In this document: piece after piece, positions 44,904 to 52,899 of the stretch
How positions within the stretch are numbered: the stretch's first letter is position 1
Layout of the letters: every line of letters starts with the position of its first letter
Assembly (NCBI RefSeq): GCF_003515065.1
Contig: NZ_QXGH01000018.1
Span: forward strand, 1 to 64,000
Direction: 5' to 3'
DNA: 64,000 nucleotides
From: Nocardioides immobilis
Lineage (GTDB): Bacteria > Actinomycetota > Actinomycetes > Propionibacteriales > Nocardioidaceae
Translations under genes and position numbers: made by a program
Notes under the pieces: generated by a model
What the model was told of the DNA's origin: nothing
Databases searched by the model: none
The model's input: the letters and a program-made list of their open reading frames with translations, nothing else

Positions 44904-46139
44904 TCAGCGGGACCGGCGGACGACGCTGCTGAGGGCGACCGCGCCGATGAGGACCGCACCGTTGATGACGTCTGCCCACGTGTAGGCGACTCCCCCGGCG
45001 ACGAGGCCTGACGCCACGTAGATCAGGCCGACCGAACCGGCGACCGCTCCCCAGATGTGGAAGCGCCCGCGAGAGATGAGGACCGTCGCGAGGAACGCCC
45101 CGGCGTAGGCCGGAAGGAGGAACCCGTCGGCGGCACCCTGGATCGCTGACCCCTGCGCGGCCGACAGCATGATGCCCGCTACTGCTGCCATGAGCCCCGC
45201 GAGCACGAACGCCATCGTGGTGTGCTTGGCCACGCTTATGCCCGCGTAGCCGGCCGCCCGCGGGTTCGAGCCGACGGCGTAGATGTTGCGTCCGAAGGTG
45301 GTGTAGGTCATGAGGATCCACAGTCCGGTCGCCAGCGCAAGGAAGATCACGACGTTCAGGCTGACCCGTTCGAGGATGCCGGACACCGCAACGCCGCCCA
45401 GGACGACCGCCGCAACTGCAGCCAGGATCGCCACCCGGACGGGCCGCGACATGCTGGACGGGAGAGCACGGCCGTTGATCGTGTGCAGAAGAGCCGCCAC
45501 CAGGACCAACAGGATCCCCACAGCCACCGGAGTGGACGCCACGTACTGGAAGCTGCCGAGGTAGTCCCGGAACCACGGCGGCAGCGGGTGGTCGGTCGGC
45601 GAGGGCGTGATGGCCTGTCCGCCGTCGGAGTAGACCCTACCGAGGCCCAGGAGCACACCCCCCGTCCCGAGAGTGGCGATGAAAGCGTTGATGTGCATCT
45701 TGGTGACCAGGAGGCCGTTGACCAGGCCGACCACGCTCCCCAGCAACAAGGTCAGGAGAATCGCTGCCCAGATCGGCACGTCGTTGCGATAGAACAGCCC
45801 GATCACGACGAAACCGCACAACGAGGCGTTGTAGGCGATGCTGAGATCGAACTGCCCCACCGACAGACAGACCACGACACCAAGGGTGATGACCATCGCC
45901 GGGACAGCCTGGCTGAACTCCAGCATCCGCAGGGAGGAGTTGTAGAAGTCGCCTCCCAACCAGAGGGCGAACACGACGAAGATGAGCACGAACAGCGCGG
46001 GACTGCCGAACAAGCTGATGAGTTCGGTCGGCGTGACCCCGGCCAGCCGCGCCCTCGAGCGCCGCGGAGCGGAGACCTCATCTGGCGACACCGGATCGCC
46101 GAAGGGCGCCAGGGTCTCCTCGATCACTTTGTCGGCCAT
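44904..46139 (-). CDS. ABC transporter permease, sugar (RbsC/BPD_transp_2) type
   Basis: A 411-residue permease with about 8-10 hydrophobic helices. GVVVCLSVGQFDLSIAYNASLCG and NAFIATLGTGGVLLGLGRVYSDGG are typical of the carbohydrate (CUT2) family, and GRNIYAVGSNPRAAGYAGISV is the EAA-like loop that meets the ATPase. It forms the channel with the ATPase encoded 29 bases upstream. Although the family is sugar-specific in many bacteria, members in catabolic islands also import steroids or cyclic compounds. Confidence 0.92.
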   Translation of the reverse strand: MADKVIEETLAPFGDPVSPDEVSAPRRSRARLAGVTPTELISLFGSPALFVLIFVVFALWLGGDFYNSSLRMLEFSQAVPAMVITLGVVVCLSVGQFDLSIAYNASLCGFVVIGLFYRNDVPIWAAILLTLLLGSVVGLVNGLLVTKMHINAFIATLGTGGVLLGLGRVYSDGGQAITPSPTDHPLPPWFRDYLGSFQYVASTPVAVGILLVLVAALLHTINGRALPSSMSRPVRVAILAAVAAVVLGGVAVSGILERVSLNVVIFLALATGLWILMTYTTFGRNIYAVGSNPRAAGYAGISVAKHTTMAFVLAGLMAAVAGIMLSAAQGSAIQGAADGFLLPAYAGAFLATVLISRGRFHIWGAVAGSVGLIYVASGLVAGGVAYTWADVINGAVLIGAVALSSVVRRSR

Positions 46140-46168
46140 GAGCTTTCCTCTGTTTCTGATGACTGATT

Positions 46169-47686
46169 TCAGCCGAGCGCCGTGCGCAGGCTGCAGAACT
46201 CTTCAATGCCGTCCGCGTCGATGACGGACTCGACCTGACCGTCGTCGTCGATGACCACGATCCGGTCCGCCAGGGACGCCAGGTCCTCCATGTCTGACGA
46301 CGCAACCATCACGGCGCACCCGTCCTGGGCGAGCTTTGTGACGAACGAGTAGATCTCACGGCGTGTGGCGACGTCGACGCCGCGCGTGGGTTCGCAGAGC
46401 ACCACGCAGCCAGGCTGATCGGCAACGACCCGTCCCAAGAGGGCCTTCTGCTGATTCCCTCCGGAGAGCGTCGTGATCACGGCGTCGGTGTTCCGCGGGA
46501 TGACGTTCAGCTCGACGGCCGCGGCCGAGATCTCGTCACGCATCTTCGCCAGGTTGATCAGACCGAGTCGTCGCCAGCGGTTCGAGTTGCCCATCGACAT
46601 GTTGAACTCGACAGTCTGGTCCGGGAACGTCCCGTCCACATCACGGTGAGCCGGCAAGCAGGTGACCTTGGTGCCTGGCCGGACCTTCACCCTCCCGTGC
46701 CGAGGTCGGATCACGCCCGCCACGAGGTAGGCGGCGTCGTGGAACCCCGACACCGAAGAGCCGTAAAGCCCGGTGATGGAGCCCTCGTGCAGCGTGAGGC
46801 TCAGGGGCCCGATGCGATTGACCGACACGTCGGTCAGCTCGACGACGACCTCTCCTCGCGGCTCGCCGCCACCGGACTGATGGGTGGTCAACGCCTTGTT
46901 GCGCCCGCTGGACATCACCTCGACCAGCGCGTCCCGCTCGACGTGCCCACCTTCGTCCAACGCGACCTTGCCGTCGACAAACACCACGTAGCGGTCGACA
47001 TGACCGACGACCTCTTCGAGGCGGTGCGTCACCATGACCACGGTCGCGCCCTTTCGGGCGGCGCCCTTCAGGTGCTCGATCAGCCAGAACGCCTCGGCGC
47101 GAGGAAGGCTCGCGGTCACCTCGTCGACGACGATGACCTCCGCGCCGCGCGACCACAACCGCGCCGTCGCGATCAAGGCGCGCTGCCCGAGGGACAGGTC
47201 TCGCAGCAGGGTCCGAGGATCGACGGCAGACAGTCCGACGAACTCGAGCATCTCTTCTGCGCTGCGATACTCGCTGCTCAAGGAGAGGAACGGCTTCGAC
47301 ATGCCCGGCCCGAGGAAGAGGTTCTCGGCCACGCTCATGTCGTCGAACAGGCCCAGGTCCTGATGGATCACCCCCGCAGAGGCTGCCGCGTCGCCCTCAG
47401 ACCCAAGCCTCAGCGACCCCGCGGTACAGGCGATCACGCCGTCGAGCAGCTTGATCAGGGTCGACTTGCCGGCCCCGTTCGGACCCAGCAGAGCGACGAA
47501 CTCGCCCGCCCGCAACGTGAGGTCCACCTTGTCGAGAGCCGTGTGATCGCCGTACTTCTTGGTCAGGCCACGACACTGAACGGTGACCCTCTGATCGGAC
47601 ACGGATGACTCACCCCCCGTGCGGTCGCCGGGCGCCATCGCCGCCTCGCGGCGGCGGCGGTCCCTGCGGTGCTGCTGCATAGCCAT
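46169..47686 (-). CDS. ABC transporter ATPase, tandem (RbsA-type)
   Basis: A 505-residue protein with two fused nucleotide-binding domains. Domain 1 has Walker A GPNGAGKST (68-76), the signature LSLGQ and Walker B VIVVDEVTA. Domain 2 lacks a canonical Walker A (GLYGSSVSGF) but has LSGGNQQKALLGR, as normal for CUT2 ATPases. The ATG overlaps the binding-protein stop (TGATG). It energises uptake through the adjacent permease. Confidence 0.92.
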   Translation of the reverse strand: MAMQQHRRDRRRREAAMAPGDRTGGESSVSDQRVTVQCRGLTKKYGDHTALDKVDLTLRAGEFVALLGPNGAGKSTLIKLLDGVIACTAGSLRLGSEGDAAASAGVIHQDLGLFDDMSVAENLFLGPGMSKPFLSLSSEYRSAEEMLEFVGLSAVDPRTLLRDLSLGQRALIATARLWSRGAEVIVVDEVTASLPRAEAFWLIEHLKGAARKGATVVMVTHRLEEVVGHVDRYVVFVDGKVALDEGGHVERDALVEVMSSGRNKALTTHQSGGGEPRGEVVVELTDVSVNRIGPLSLTLHEGSITGLYGSSVSGFHDAAYLVAGVIRPRHGRVKVRPGTKVTCLPAHRDVDGTFPDQTVEFNMSMGNSNRWRRLGLINLAKMRDEISAAAVELNVIPRNTDAVITTLSGGNQQKALLGRVVADQPGCVVLCEPTRGVDVATRREIYSFVTKLAQDGCAVMVASSDMEDLASLADRIVVIDDDGQVESVIDADGIEEFCSLRTALG

Positions 47687-48840
47687 CAGCTGCTCAGGCC
47701 CCACTGCTCGTAGAACGCGCTCTGCATGTCCTCCGGCACCCAGCGACCGTCCTCGTTGACGTAGTCAGCAGCGTTCTGCTGCATGATCGGCACCGCGGGG
47801 TTGTTGCCGTAATCCGGCACCTCTTGGCCGTTGAAGACCCGGGCGAGGGCGTCGACGTCGGCGTAGGCAACGAACAGCTGCGAGATGAGCACGGTGCCAG
47901 CCAACAGGGGGGCGTGCTCACCGTCCGCGATCTGCTGTCCGATGGGCGCATCGCCATAGGTGTCGAAGATCTTGAAGTCATCGCGGCCCGCCTGCTCGGC
48001 CAGGTTGACCATCGCGGTCGTGCCAGGGGTGAAGGGCGTGATCACCGCATCGATCGTGCCCGGCGGGTACTCGCGCAGCATGTTGGTGAAGGAGGGAACC
48101 GTGGGCTTGCCGATGTCGGAGTTCGCGTAGGGGACCTGGACGACCGTGCAGTCCGGGCACTGCTCGCCGATCAGCCTCTCCTGCTCCGCGTTGTTGGCCA
48201 CGACCGTCGCGGCCTCGTTCGTCACGAGGACGATGGTTGCGTCGTCCTTGTTCACCGCGGCCAGCACCATCGGAATCTGGTGCTGCACCAACGACTCGGC
48301 GCTCGAACCGACCAGCGTGACGCCGTCCACCGGATCTGACGGCTTGCACTCGTTGCACACGATGGGGATCCCTGCGTCCTGGGCGGACTTGATAGCCTCC
48401 GGGACGGTGTGCGGCGGGATCGAGCCCAGGATGATCCCGTCCGTCCCCCGCAGCACGGCCTGCTCGATCAGGGTCGCCTGCACGCTCGGCGTGAACTCGC
48501 CGTCGTACGGACCGTCCACCGTCCAGCCAGCCTTCTCGATCACCTCGACTTGATCCGCCTGCACCTCGGCGTTGCCGCCGGCTGCCACGCCGAGGTTGAT
48601 GAAGGTCACCGTGTGCTTGCCGAGGTCGACGGGCTCGGTCGGGTACGGCAGGGTGAAGTCCTGGCTCAGCACCTCGTCCAGGGCGTCCTGGTCGGCAGCC
48701 CCCCCGCTACCGCTGCCGCCTTCGCTTGAGGATCCGCAGGCAGCGAGCGTGAGAGCCGCGACCGCCGCGCCGGCCGCCGCCAGCGCCGTGGACTTTCTGG
48801 GCCGTGACCGGACCGACGTCGTCCCGTGGAACCGCCTCAT
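47686..48840 (-). CDS. ABC transporter substrate-binding lipoprotein (peripla_BP_4 type)
   Basis: A 384-residue secreted lipoprotein. A signal sequence with a hydrophobic core (ALAAAGAAVAALTLAAC) ends at the lipobox Cys35. The mature protein has the two-lobe RbsB-like fold (VTFINLGVAAGGNAEVQADQ, GTDGIILGSIPPHTV, IDAVITPFTPGTTAMV). It is expected to capture the imported substrate at the outer membrane face of the cytoplasmic membrane. As first gene of the seven-gene transporter-P450 operon it defines the inducible entry step. Confidence 0.92.
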   Translation of the reverse strand: MRRFHGTTSVRSRPRKSTALAAAGAAVAALTLAACGSSSEGGSGSGGAADQDALDEVLSQDFTLPYPTEPVDLGKHTVTFINLGVAAGGNAEVQADQVEVIEKAGWTVDGPYDGEFTPSVQATLIEQAVLRGTDGIILGSIPPHTVPEAIKSAQDAGIPIVCNECKPSDPVDGVTLVGSSAESLVQHQIPMVLAAVNKDDATIVLVTNEAATVVANNAEQERLIGEQCPDCTVVQVPYANSDIGKPTVPSFTNMLREYPPGTIDAVITPFTPGTTAMVNLAEQAGRDDFKIFDTYGDAPIGQQIADGEHAPLLAGTVLISQLFVAYADVDALARVFNGQEVPDYGNNPAVPIMQQNAADYVNEDGRWVPEDMQSAFYEQWGLSS

Positions 48841-48981
48841 CTGCGCTACCTATCTGTGTTGGTGGTGACCTTGGCCGAGTGGCGAAGGTCGACTTGCACC
48901 CGGGGGCGGGTGGCGTTCAACGGCCGAGCCGTGTTACTCGAGGAAGCGGCTCAGGCCGTGTGACCTGGGACACCCCTGTCG

Positions 48982-48997
48982 GCCATTATGTATACGC
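48982..48997. promoter_or_regulatory. GCCAT-TGTAT operator candidate, copy 1
   Basis: GCCATTATGTATACGC matches 13 of 16 positions of GCCATACTGTATGCGC at 52821-52836 and resembles GCCATAGTTTATGCCA at 51705-51720. It lies 142 bases upstream of the ABC substrate-binding protein start, within its promoter region. Three copies before transport, CoA-transfer and dehydrogenation genes suggest one regulator. Confidence 0.5.
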
Positions 48998-49115
48998 TTT
49001 GTCACAACATGCAAGGCAAATCTCAGATTTACCGGCGGGTGAGGCTCCACCCCAACCACTCGCGGCCCCGAGTCCCGCTCGTGTGTGACGTGAGCCTCAC
49101 CGCCAGTCACCGATT

Positions 49116-49330
49116 ATGTGTGATCTTTATAAAGAAAAGCAATGGGCAGCACGAGTTGTTGCCTATGACCCCGCCTCTGCCGCGGAAGCGAAGCGCGTCG
49201 TCGTCGAATACCCGGAGTCAAAGATCAAGGGACGTCCACGCTGGATCGTGGCTGCCGATCTCGGCGGACGGTCGAGGACGCGCGCGCCAAGGGGCGCCGC
49301 GCCGACCCGATCACGAAGGTGATCGACGTG
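49116..49330 (+). pseudogene. Frameshifted remnant of an unidentified small gene
   Basis: From 49116 the frame reads ARVVAYDPASAAEAKRVVV and SKIKGRPRWIVAADLGG with coding-like codon usage. The likely sequence then continues one frame over, as TVEDARAKGRRADPITKVID, implying a lost base near 49274. The continuation collides with the end of the oppositely oriented CoA-transferase gene. I do not recognise the family. It may be a decayed small gene or a real short ORF that stops at 49322. Confidence 0.3.
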
Positions 49331-51679
49331 TCAGATCAGGACGTCGTGGGCGTGGAGCTGCGCGATCTGCGCCGGCTCCATGCCCAGCAGGCCACTCAGG
49401 ATGTCGTCGGTGTCCGCGCCTAGCATGGGCGCGGGCACGGCGCGACCGACGGGACGTCCGCCGTAGCGGAACGGTGCCACGAACAGGTCAGTCTTGCCGA
49501 GGTAGCGGTGCAGCACCTGGGTCTTGAACTCCCGCGACTTCACCCAGTCAGAGTCGGTCATCTCCTCGAAGGACGCCACCGGCGCGGCAGCGATACCCCG
49601 CTCGAGCAGCGCTGCGACGAGCACGTCACGGTCCTGACCAGCCGTCCAGCGAGCCATCTCGGTCTCGAGCTCCGCCCTCCCGGCGCACCGGCCCTCGGCC
49701 GTCTGCCACCTCTCGTCCCCGGCCCACGAGGCCACCCCGGCGGCCAGATCGGACAGGGCCGCCCATTGATCATCCGAACGCACCGCGAGGGCGATCCAAC
49801 GATCATCCCCGGCGGCGGGGAAGTGCCCGTACGGCGCGAACAGGGGGTGCGTGTTCACCGGCACCTCGACGTCGCCGTCGATCTGGCTGGCGGCGATCGG
49901 CGCGGGCATCACGCACATCAGGGCCTCGATCTGCGACAGGTCGATCCAGCACCCGTGCCCCGTCCGCCGGCGACGGACCAGCGCGCCCAGCAGCGAGCAC
50001 AGGGCGTGGCCCGCCGCGTTCGGGTCACCCAGCGCGGGCGACAGGCTGCCGACGATGTTGCCCTTGTCGTAGCCGATCAGCGACTCGAGCCCCGACATGG
50101 CCGCCATGATGCCGGCGTACCCCTTCATCGAATTCAACGGACCCTCCTGGCCCGCCATCGACATCGACAGCATCACCACAGCGGGGTTGCGGGCCGCGAA
50201 CTCGTCGTAGGAGAGACCGAGCCGAGCCAGGACCCCGGGCCGCATGTTCTCCACGATGACGTCGCACTGCTCGACCAGGTCCAGCAGGATGGCGCGCGCC
50301 TCTGCGCGCTTCATGTCGAGGGTGATGCTGCGCTTGCCGTGGTTCATCTGATTGAAGTACGGCGTGGCCTCGTGCTCCGGCCCCTCGACTTCGACCCCGT
50401 TGCGACGGGCTCGACCCCGATGCCGGCCGGTGTCCATGTGACCGGAGTGCTCGACCTTCAGCACCTCGGCACCGAGGTCGCCGAGGACCGAGGTCGTCAG
50501 AGGTCCGGACCAGACCCAGGAGAGATCGAGGACACGGAGCCCGTCCAGCAACCGGGTCGGCTCGGCGTGCTCCCCCGAGACGGCCCACTGCCGCGGCGTC
50601 GCGGCCTCGGGCGTCTGGGACAGCTGCCAGGGAACGGTTGCCGAACGGAGGCCGGAGGCGTCGTGGTCGTAGAAGTCCCGGAACGCGAACTGCGGCTCGT
50701 CGATCGCCTCCCGAACGGAGAGGATGGGCGCAACGGCGAGCCCACTGGCCCGACCCAGCTTGACCAGCTCCTCAGCCGTGTGGCTGGCGATCCAGGGGAT
50801 GAGGTGCTCGTCCGCCTCGTCGCTGTGCAGCCGGGCGACGACCCGAGGGTCGTCGAACTTCGGGTCGCGGCTCCACTCGGGGTTGCCCATGGCTGCGAGC
50901 AGGGCGTGCCACTCCTTCTGGTTCCGGCACATCAGCACGACGTGGCCGTCGGAGCTCGGGAAGATGCTGGCTGGATAGACGCCGGCCGAGCCGGGCGGGC
51001 GAGCACCGTCGCGGGTCCACGGCCGCTCATAGGGCAGGAAGTTCGCCGTGATCATCCCGACGTAGTACGCCAGGACGTCACGGCCCGCGACGTCGACGTG
51101 CCGCAGCTCCTTCTGCTCCGGATCCGCCAGCAGCGCGATGAGGCCCGCTGCCGTGCCGTAGAGAGCCAACTGGAAGTCGGCGAGATCGAACGGAAGGGCG
51201 AGCGGTGCCTTGTCGGCGTCGCCGATGGACCAGCTCATGGCCGCCCAGGCACCGGTCGTCAGGCTGTCGCTGGGGATGGGCTCCCCGTCGATCATGGCGC
51301 CAGCAAGGGACACCACCACCGGCGGCGACGACAGAGCGTCAGCGGCTGCTGCGACCTCGAGGCCCCACGCCACCCATTCCGGGTCGGCCCCGTCGGTCTC
51401 GAGAAGCACCAGGTCGACACCGGCGACGACATCTGCCGGATCTGGTCGGCCGGGAACCCGGGTCTTCCCTTCGTGCACCCAGGCGACCGCGTGCTCGGCA
51501 GCACTGGCGGGCGCCGCCAGCTCGATGGCGGGTCCGACTCGGTCGACCTGCGCCCCCATCGTCACCAGGAGACGGCCCGCGTAGGCGCCCGACAGGCGCG
51601 AGGAGATCTCGAGAACTTTGACTCCGCGCAGGAGCTCCTGCGACGGCACCGGCTGATTCAGCTGGGCATTGATTGACAT
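49331..51679 (-). CDS. Double-length CaiB/BaiF-family CoA-transferase
   Basis: A 782-residue fusion of two class III CoA-transferase domains. The C-terminal domain is complete, with DLSWVWSGPLTTSVLGDLGAEVLKVE, NHGKRSITLDMK, VENMRPGVLARLGL and a catalytic-type Asp in LGDPNAAGHALCSLLGAL. The N-terminal domain has VLEISSRLSGAYAGRLLVTMGAQV but a less typical core (PFDLADFQLALYGTAAGL), so it may be mainly structural. It transfers CoA between acids, an alternative to ATP-dependent activation. The ATG at 51679 follows GAGGTGGCC. An operator-like repeat lies 22 bases upstream. Confidence 0.88.
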   Translation of the reverse strand: MSINAQLNQPVPSQELLRGVKVLEISSRLSGAYAGRLLVTMGAQVDRVGPAIELAAPASAAEHAVAWVHEGKTRVPGRPDPADVVAGVDLVLLETDGADPEWVAWGLEVAAAADALSSPPVVVSLAGAMIDGEPIPSDSLTTGAWAAMSWSIGDADKAPLALPFDLADFQLALYGTAAGLIALLADPEQKELRHVDVAGRDVLAYYVGMITANFLPYERPWTRDGARPPGSAGVYPASIFPSSDGHVVLMCRNQKEWHALLAAMGNPEWSRDPKFDDPRVVARLHSDEADEHLIPWIASHTAEELVKLGRASGLAVAPILSVREAIDEPQFAFRDFYDHDASGLRSATVPWQLSQTPEAATPRQWAVSGEHAEPTRLLDGLRVLDLSWVWSGPLTTSVLGDLGAEVLKVEHSGHMDTGRHRGRARRNGVEVEGPEHEATPYFNQMNHGKRSITLDMKRAEARAILLDLVEQCDVIVENMRPGVLARLGLSYDEFAARNPAVVMLSMSMAGQEGPLNSMKGYAGIMAAMSGLESLIGYDKGNIVGSLSPALGDPNAAGHALCSLLGALVRRRRTGHGCWIDLSQIEALMCVMPAPIAASQIDGDVEVPVNTHPLFAPYGHFPAAGDDRWIALAVRSDDQWAALSDLAAGVASWAGDERWQTAEGRCAGRAELETEMARWTAGQDRDVLVAALLERGIAAAPVASFEEMTDSDWVKSREFKTQVLHRYLGKTDLFVAPFRYGGRPVGRAVPAPMLGADTDDILSGLLGMEPAQIAQLHAHDVLI

Positions 51680-51700
51680 GGCCACCTCTTTCCACCTGAA

Positions 51701-51719
51701 GTATGCCATAGTTTATGCC
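51701..51719. promoter_or_regulatory. GCCAT-TTTAT operator candidate, copy 2
   Basis: GTATGCCATAGTTTATGCC sits 22-40 bases upstream of the CoA-transferase start. It shares AAGTATGCCATA with the copy at 52815-52826. CATA-GTT-TATG forms a small inverted repeat and TATGCC is repeated directly. The position over the expected promoter suggests repression. Confidence 0.6.
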
Positions 51720-51747
51720 AACGGACCGACACCCAATTGCATCTCAA

Positions 51748-52731
51748 TCAGCCCTGCATGAGCAGGAGAGCCGCCGCAGCCGGATCGAGGGATCCCTGGG
51801 CGATGTCACGAACCGCCCCCGTGAGGCGTCCGTCCTCACGCCAGGCCTGCAGCTTGGCTCGGACCATGCCGTGGGCGAACAGCTCCATCTCCCGCTCGAA
51901 GCGCTCGGCGCGCCGTTGGTCGAGCTCACCACTCGTTCGGAGATAGACCTGGTGAGCCTCCAGCGAGTCCAGCAGCGGGCCCACCCCCTCTCCGGTCGCG
52001 CCGCACGTGAGCAGGACGGGCGGGCGCCACTGTCCTGCACGGACGTCCCGATCCGCGCTGGCCAGCCGTAGATGCCGCCGAGCGGCCACCGCCCCTGGCT
52101 GGTCAGCCTTGTTGACGGCGAAGATGTCGACCAGCTCCACGATGCCAGCCTTGCTCGCCTGCACGTCGTCCCCCATCCCGGGCGCCGCGACCAGCACGGT
52201 GCTGTCGGCGATCGCGCAAACGTCGACCTCCGACTGACCGACCCCGACCGTCTCGATGATGACCGTCTCGAAGCCCGCCGCGTCGAGGGCGCGTACGGCG
52301 CTGGGCGTCGCGGCCGAGAGCCCACCGAGGGCACCACGACTCGACATCGACCGGATGAAGACGTCCCGATCGAGCTCGAACCCGCTCATGCGCACTCGAT
52401 CACCCAGCAGCGCTCCGCCGGTACGGGGCGAGCTCGGGTCCACCGCCAGGACCCCCACGCTTCTGCCCCGCGCGCGCACCTCCTTCACCAACGCCGCGGT
52501 CAGCGTCGACTTGCCGACTCCCGGGGCTCCGGTGAGGGCGATCACGTGTGCGCGCAGTCCGCGACTGATCGTTGTCAGAATGGAGGCGCCGGCCCCGATC
52601 GGTGACTCCTCCAACGCCGTCAAGAGCCGGCCCAGTGTTCTGGCCGAGCGCGCGTCGCGCTCCCCCGCCAGCAGGCAGGCCGCCTCCGCCACGAGGCTGC
52701 TCAGGTCTCGCGGCTGCTGCGAGCTTCCCAC
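51748..52731 (-). CDS. meaB: MeaB/ArgK-family G-protein chaperone of B12 mutases
   Basis: A 327-residue P-loop GTPase. The motifs are GAPGVGKST (68-76), VLAVDPSSPRTGGALLGDRVRM, IIETVGVGQSEVDV (Walker B and the switch III region) and NKAD for guanine specificity. MeaB-type proteins load adenosylcobalamin and eject damaged cofactor from acyl-CoA mutases. A dedicated copy here matches the two mutases encoded 20 kb to the left and 3 kb to the right. The GTG at 52731 (after GGGAGG) is chosen; the longer open frame runs through the divergent promoter. It lies 68 bases upstream of the CoA-transferase gene region. Confidence 0.93.
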   Translation of the reverse strand: MGSSQQPRDLSSLVAEAACLLAGERDARSARTLGRLLTALEESPIGAGASILTTISRGLRAHVIALTGAPGVGKSTLTAALVKEVRARGRSVGVLAVDPSSPRTGGALLGDRVRMSGFELDRDVFIRSMSSRGALGGLSAATPSAVRALDAAGFETVIIETVGVGQSEVDVCAIADSTVLVAAPGMGDDVQASKAGIVELVDIFAVNKADQPGAVAARRHLRLASADRDVRAGQWRPPVLLTCGATGEGVGPLLDSLEAHQVYLRTSGELDQRRAERFEREMELFAHGMVRAKLQAWREDGRLTGAVRDIAQGSLDPAAAALLLMQG

Positions 52732-52816
52732 TCTGACCTCCCACGAAGAATCGGCCACGGTTCCGCAGCCTCGGACCCGAGGAGCGCGAGGCGCAGGCCA
52801 TGACGGCCTCCCTAAA

Positions 52817-52834
52817 GTATGCCATACTGTATGC
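52817..52834. promoter_or_regulatory. GCCAT-TGTAT operator candidate, copy 3
   Basis: GTATGCCATACTGTATGC contains the perfect 11-base palindrome CATACTGTATG and a direct repeat GTATGC. It lies in the 168-base region between meaB and the divergent acyl-CoA dehydrogenase gene. It is the most symmetric of the three related sites. Confidence 0.6.
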
Positions 52835-52899
52835 GCGCCCTTGAGTTGCCCGCGCCACCCCGCGTAATCTCCCACCCGTCCCGGCCAAGGAGTCTCCCC

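Larger units (their letters stand above)
48841..49330. other. 490-base spacer between the ABC and CoA-transferase genes
   Basis: No intact gene was found here. The left part is the promoter region of the ABC-P450 operon and holds a TATGTATAC-type element (48982-48997). The middle includes an AT-rich CTTTATAAAG palindrome (49125-49134) close to the cores seen in other promoters. The right part carries a frameshifted coding remnant on the plus strand that runs into the 3' end of the CoA-transferase gene. Confidence 0.55.

Noticed and set aside
49508-51676. 722-codon open frame on the plus strand over the CoA-transferase gene
   Set aside because: The translation is rich in Arg, Gly, His and Asp without any motif, while the minus strand encodes a complete CaiB/BaiF double protein.
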